Below, piece after piece: positions 6,696 to 9,420 of a stretch of DNA of 9,420 bases. Origin of the DNA: CAYYWP01 sp050176585 (GTDB taxonomy: Bacteria > Desulfobacterota > Binatia > HRBIN30 > CADEER01). Every line of letters begins with the position of its first letter. Positions within the stretch are counted from its first letter, which is position 1. Where the stretch lies: assembly GCA_050176585.1 (NCBI GenBank), contig JBFXHX010000079.1, positions 1 to 9,420 of the forward strand, written 5' to 3'. Under the pieces are notes generated by a model that did no database searches, was not told where the DNA came from, and saw nothing but the letters and a program-made list of their open reading frames with translations. The position numbers and the translations under genes were made by a program.

Positions 6696-7757
6696 ATGAC
6701 AAATTGGATGCATCGGTGGACACGCGCGGCTGCGGGAAGTGCTCTGGTAGCGGGCCTCGCCATGGCGACGCCCGCGTGGGCGGCGGACCCGCCGGATGCG
6801 TGGGTGACCACGAAGGCGAAGCTCGCCCTCCTGACGACCGAGGGCGTGAGCAGCACCGACGTGAACGTCGACACGACCGATGGGAAAGTGACGCTGCACG
6901 GGACCGTCGGCTCCGAGCAGGAAAAGGCGCGCGCTGAGAAAGCCGTGCGCGACGTGAAGGGAGTCAAGGAAGTCCGCAACATGCTGGCGGTCGTGCCGCC
7001 GGCGAAGCAGGACGCGGTGGCGGCGAAGGACGATCAGGTGAAGGAGCAGGTGGAGCGCGCGCTGGCCGCCGACAAATCGCTCGCGGACAGCAGCATCAAG
7101 GTGTCGTCGGTCAACAACGGCGCGGTCGTGCTGAGCGGCACGGCCAACAGCATGAGCGACCATCTGACGGCGGTCGAGGACGCCCGCCGCGTGCCGGGCG
7201 TGCGCCGGGTGGCCAGCGAGATCAAGAGCCCTGACGCGCTGAGTGACGCGGAGATCTGGCGCGACACGAAGGGCCAGGCCAAGGATACGGCGGACACCGC
7301 GACCGGCGCCATGTCGGACATGTGGATCACCACCGCGAGCAAGGTTCGCTTGCTCGCCAACGGCGACACGCCGGCCATGCAGATTAACGTCGATACGGAT
7401 GACGGAGTCGTGACCTTGTTCGGCATGGTGCCGACGGAGGCCTCGAAGCGAGCCGCCGAGGCGGAAGTCGCCAAGGTGAGCGGCGTGAAGAAGGTGCGGA
7501 ATCAACTGCAGGTCGTCGCCGAACCGGCACAAGAAGCCGTGAAGGCGAACGACGAGGAGATCAAGGACCACATCGCCAAGCGCATGGACGATGCGCTCTC
7601 CGACGATGCGGACATCAAGGTCGAAGTGAAGGACGGCGTGGCGCGCCTCAGTGGCGAGGTCGACGGGCAATCTGATCGCCTGCGCGCGTTGACCATCGCC
7701 CGATCCACCAGCGGCGTGCGGTCGGTGGTCGATCAGATCGAGGTGGACGTCCAATAG
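6696..7757 (+). CDS. Secreted four-BON-domain protein (OsmY-like)
   Basis: 353 residues; ATG 5 bases after AGGAGA (6685-6690). A signal peptide runs from 1 to about 29, with cleavage after TPAWA and before ADPPD. Four BON domains follow at about 36-100, 112-177, 210-274 and 286-352, each ending in the typical PGV or KGV plus V-x-N or V-x-x-x-I pattern. The two halves match: residues 36-112 align without gaps to 210-286 (W-V/I-TT, NVDT-DG-VTL, GVK-VRN, K-A/N-D), and BON2 matches BON4 with a 2-residue offset, so a two-BON unit was duplicated. The halves are joined by an Asp/Thr/Ala-rich linker (about 178-209). OsmY has two BON domains; four is larger than usual. A periplasmic role in envelope protection or surface binding is inferred. 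It is the third gene of the likely operon and is followed by a strong hairpin. Confidence 0.9.
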   Translation: MTNWMHRWTRAAAGSALVAGLAMATPAWAADPPDAWVTTKAKLALLTTEGVSSTDVNVDTTDGKVTLHGTVGSEQEKARAEKAVRDVKGVKEVRNMLAVVPPAKQDAVAAKDDQVKEQVERALAADKSLADSSIKVSSVNNGAVVLSGTANSMSDHLTAVEDARRVPGVRRVASEIKSPDALSDAEIWRDTKGQAKDTADTATGAMSDMWITTASKVRLLANGDTPAMQINVDTDDGVVTLFGMVPTEASKRAAEAEVAKVSGVKKVRNQLQVVAEPAQEAVKANDEEIKDHIAKRMDDALSDDADIKVEVKDGVARLSGEVDGQSDRLRALTIARSTSGVRSVVDQIEVDVQ

Positions 7758-7777
7758 GCAACGGACCTCGACGTCTA

Positions 7778-7811
7778 GCCCCCGCACGGCTGGTGCGCAG
7801 CCTGCGGGGGC
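7778..7811 (+). terminator. GC-rich hairpin between the four-BON and hemerythrin genes
   Basis: GCCCCCGCA (7778-7786) pairs with TGCGGGGGC (7803-7811), then after one bulged C (7787) GGCT (7788-7791) pairs with AGCC (7799-7802) around a 7-base loop: 13 pairs with one bulge. It starts 20 bases after the four-BON stop codon. No T-run follows, so it is a weak intrinsic terminator at best; it may instead protect the 3' end of the upstream message and set lower expression of the hemerythrin gene. Confidence 0.5.
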
Positions 7812-7865
7812 AGCGCCAAGTTCTGGGTGCTTTGACGCTCGCAACAATGCGACGAAGGAGATGCA

Positions 7866-8435
7866 ATGAAGGCAACGGAGCTGCTGAAGCAACAACACCG
7901 CGAGGTCAAGGAGCTCTTCCGAAAGCTCGAAAAGACGCGGGACGGGAACGGCCGCCGAGAGATCATGGCGAGCATCGCGGACAGCCTGCAAGGCCACATG
8001 GCGCTGGAAGAGGAGATCTTCTATCCGGCCCTGCGCGAAGCGACGCAGTCGAAGTCCGGTCAAGAGATGATCCCCGAGGCCTACGAGGAGCACCATGTGG
8101 TGAAGCTGGTCTTGGATGAGCTGCCGGATGTCGATCCGCGCGACGAGCGGTTCGAGGCGAAGATGACGGTGCTCGAGGAACTGATCGAGCACCACGTCGA
8201 AGAGGAAGAAAAAGAAATGTTCAAGACCGCGGAAAAACAGCTCGGAAGCGAGGAGCTGGAGCGCCTCGGCAACTTGATGGCTGACGAGCTCCGCCTCGAA
8301 GCGGGCGATGAGGACGAGGAAGACGACGCGGACGACGACGAAGAAGACGAGGATGAGGGCGACGAGTACGAGCTCGAGGATGAGGAGGCGGAGGAGGACG
8401 AGCGGGGCAGCGGCACGCGCGGCCGCCGGCGCTGA
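7866..8435 (+). CDS. Hemerythrin (HHE) domain protein with polyacidic tail
   Basis: 189 residues; ATG 5 bases after AAGGAG (7855-7860). Residues 1-140 form a four-helix HHE domain. The candidate di-iron ligands are all present: H11, H44 and E48 (GHMALEEEIFYP), H76 or H77 (EEHHVVK), H110 and E114 (HHVEEEEKEMF). Such proteins bind O2, NO or reactive oxygen species, or store or sense iron; no redox partner is visible here. There is no signal peptide, so it is cytosolic. Oddly, residues 147-179 hold 27 Asp/Glu out of 33, followed by a short basic end (RGSGTRGRRR). Short HHE proteins usually stop near the end of the fourth helix, so this tail is an extra of unknown use (metal buffering, nucleic-acid mimicry or solubility are possible). 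It lies 108 bases after the four-BON gene, beyond a hairpin, so it may share the operon or have weak separate control. Confidence 0.9.
   Translation: MKATELLKQQHREVKELFRKLEKTRDGNGRREIMASIADSLQGHMALEEEIFYPALREATQSKSGQEMIPEAYEEHHVVKLVLDELPDVDPRDERFEAKMTVLEELIEHHVEEEEKEMFKTAEKQLGSEELERLGNLMADELRLEAGDEDEEDDADDDEEDEDEGDEYELEDEEAEEDERGSGTRGRRR
8307..8402 (+). repeat. Purine-rich GAN-repeat tract encoding the acidic tail
   Basis: The + strand is almost wholly GA-rich triplets (GAC, GAG, GAA, GAT) encoding residues 148-179 of the hemerythrin protein. Imperfect triplet repeats of this kind are prone to in-frame slippage, so tail length may vary between strains. Third positions vary among A, C, G and T, which argues for selection on acidity rather than a freshly expanded identical repeat. 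Confidence 0.7.
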
Positions 8436-8457
8436 GCACTGAAGCGTTCAGCGTTCG

Positions 8458-8486
8458 GCCGCGCGTGCCGCGCGCCAACGCGCGGC
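8458..8486 (+). terminator. Hairpin after the hemerythrin gene
   Basis: GCCGCGCGT (8458-8466) pairs perfectly with ACGCGCGGC (8478-8486) around an 11-base loop, 22 bases after the stop codon. No T-run follows. A possible end or stability structure for the stress operon message; in DNA this GC-rich a short stem can also arise by chance. Confidence 0.4.
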
Positions 8487-8510
8487 TCGAATTCCCTTGG
8501 GTAACTGGCG

Positions 8511-8949
8511 ATGATCGTCGAGGAGTTGATGACCTGCGAGGTGCGAACCTGCGCGGCGACCGATTCGCTGCATGACGCGGCGCGGATCATGTGGGAGCGG
8601 GATTGCGGGTCGGTACCGGTGGTTGGAGAGAAGTGCCGGTCACCGGCATGCTCACCGGCCGCGATGTCTGCATGGACGCGGCGGCGCGCTCCGCGACGTG
8701 ACGGCACAGCCGGCGGTGACGTGTCAGGACACCGATCTGGTACAGGGCGGCTCAGACTATCATGCGGCGCTACCGGGTCCGCCCTCTACCGGTGGTGGAC
8801 GTGGAGGCCACCTCTGCGGCATTCTATCGCTCAACGATCTGGCGCTGGCCACGCCGAATCCAAGCCATCAGCAACGCGGCTTGCGCCCGGAGGCGGTGAT
8901 GGCGACGCTGACGGCGGGGTCGGAGCGTCGCCCCACCGCCGCGGCATAG
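8511..8949 (+). pseudogene. Two-CBS-domain protein gene, broken by several single-base shifts
   Basis: The start (8511 to about 8630) reads as a CBS domain: MIVEELMTCEVRTC, then AARIMWERDCGSVPVVGE. Family-like sequence then continues in other frames: VPVTGMLTGRDVCMDAA (about 8633-8680), ALRDVTAQPAVTCQDTDLVQ (about 8686-8745), AAQTIMRRYRVRPLPVVDVE (about 8747-8805), and GHLCGILSLNDLALA onward to TAG at 8947-8949. Joined, these make a normal protein of about 145 residues with two CBS domains, which in intact relatives bind adenosine nucleotides and sense energy or stress state. The apparent changes are a lost base near 8620-8632, one near 8670-8686, an extra G in the GGG at 8745-8747, and a lost G near 8803-8807. 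No frame reads through. No good ribosome binding site precedes 8511. Either it is a recent pseudogene or the sequence has local errors. Confidence 0.8.
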
Positions 8950-8980
8950 GCTGCCCGCAAAACCCAGAACAGGGAGGCGC

Positions 8981-9420
8981 ATGAACGAGTGGCTCACCGT
9001 CGATGCCAACGCGCCGATCACCGTCCTCGGCGTGCTCGCACGCATGCTCCTCGCCTGCGTGCTCGGCGCGGCCGTCGGGTGGGAGCGCGAGGCAGCGGGT
9101 AAGGAGGCGGGTCTGCGGACCCATATCCTGGTGTCGCTGGGAGCCGCGGTGTTCACGCTCGCGGCGCTGGAGCTCTTTCAGCTGAGCGCGTCGGACGGGT
9201 CCACCAAGGGCGATCCGACGCGCATCGTCGAAGGAATTGCGCAGGGCATCGGTTTTCTCGGCGCGGGGCAGATTTTGAAGTCCGGCGGATCGGTGCAAGG
9301 CGTGACGACTGCGGCGGGTATTTGGCTCGTAGGCGCGATCGGCATGTCCTGTGGCGCCGGCTATTACCTTCTCGCGACCCTCGGCGTGGTGTTCGCGGTG
9401 GTCGTCCTGGGCGTCGTCCG
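8981..9420 (+). CDS. MgtC/SapB family membrane protein (3' partial)
   Basis: The frame opens with ATG at 8981, 3 bases after AGGGAGG (8971-8977), and stays open to the window end (146 codons seen). Family marks: an N-terminal hydrophobic helix followed by GWEREAAGKEAGLRTHILV (33-51), the Asp/Arg pair in GDPTRIVEGIAQGIGFLGAG (77-96), the TTAAGIWLVGAIG stretch (109-121) and another hydrophobic helix from about 128. Four or more membrane segments are expected in the inner membrane. MgtC of Salmonella supports growth at low Mg2+ and inside macrophages and acts on F-type ATP synthase; many relatives lack the C-terminal domain and have unknown roles. The end lies beyond the window, so which type this is cannot be seen. 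It begins 31 bases after the CBS gene, suggesting co-transcription with it. Confidence 0.88.
   Translation, partial: MNEWLTVDANAPITVLGVLARMLLACVLGAAVGWEREAAGKEAGLRTHILVSLGAAVFTLAALELFQLSASDGSTKGDPTRIVEGIAQGIGFLGAGQILKSGGSVQGVTTAAGIWLVGAIGMSCGAGYYLLATLGVVFAVVVLGVV

Noticed and set aside
7832..7860. Sigma-70 promoter (TTGACG) before the hemerythrin gene
   Set aside because: No acceptable -10 element at the right distance; that position is occupied by the ribosome binding site.
5997..8195. Antisense open frame of 732 residues across the stress cluster
   Set aside because: It runs opposite four real genes and their spacers with no recognisable domain; its length follows from the scarcity of stop codons in GC-rich DNA.
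8511..8984. Uninterrupted 157-residue protein from 8511
   Set aside because: Only its first 40 residues resemble CBS domains; beyond them the CBS signal moves to other frames and this frame becomes compositionally random, running into the MgtC-family start.

Overview
The window is GC-rich and densely coded, with GC-biased third codon positions, strong purine-rich ribosome binding sites and all recognisable genes on the + strand. Gene content suggests a high-GC proteobacterium: a cyclic beta-1,2-glucan synthase (NdvB/ChvB family), exported BON-domain proteins and a near-consensus sigma-54 promoter. Nothing seen fixes the genus.

Layout. (1) 1-4897: the 3' part, about 1,631 codons, of a giant NdvB-type cyclic beta-glucan synthase; its glycosyltransferase and membrane N-terminus lie upstream of the window. 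(2) 4898-5680: about 780 bases with no credible gene but clear structure: a long imperfect hairpin (5002-5109), a smaller inverted-repeat region (5262-5353) with an 8-base direct repeat nearby, a sigma-54-like promoter (5565-5580) and two hairpins in the deduced leader, the second touching the ribosome binding site. (3) 5681-8435: four closely spaced genes: a secreted single-BON protein, a general-stress-protein-like protein with a glycine-zipper core, a secreted protein with four BON domains, and a hemerythrin (HHE) protein with an extremely acidic tail. GC-rich hairpins follow the third and fourth genes. (4) 8511-8949: a two-CBS-domain gene readable end to end only by switching frame four times. 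(5) 8981-9420: the start of an MgtC/SapB-family membrane protein that runs off the window.

How it fits together. Osmoregulated periplasmic glucan, OsmY-like BON proteins, a YflT/GSP17M-like protein, an HHE di-iron protein, a CBS sensor and an MgtC homologue all point to envelope, osmotic or general stress. The likely transcription unit starts at the sigma-54-like promoter and runs at least to 6696-7757, probably to the hemerythrin gene. The shared role is inferred from families and spacing. The most notable items are the long hairpin after ndvB, the sigma-54-like promoter, the two-unit duplication in the four-BON protein, the acidic tail of the hemerythrin, and the cluster of single-base shifts in the CBS gene.
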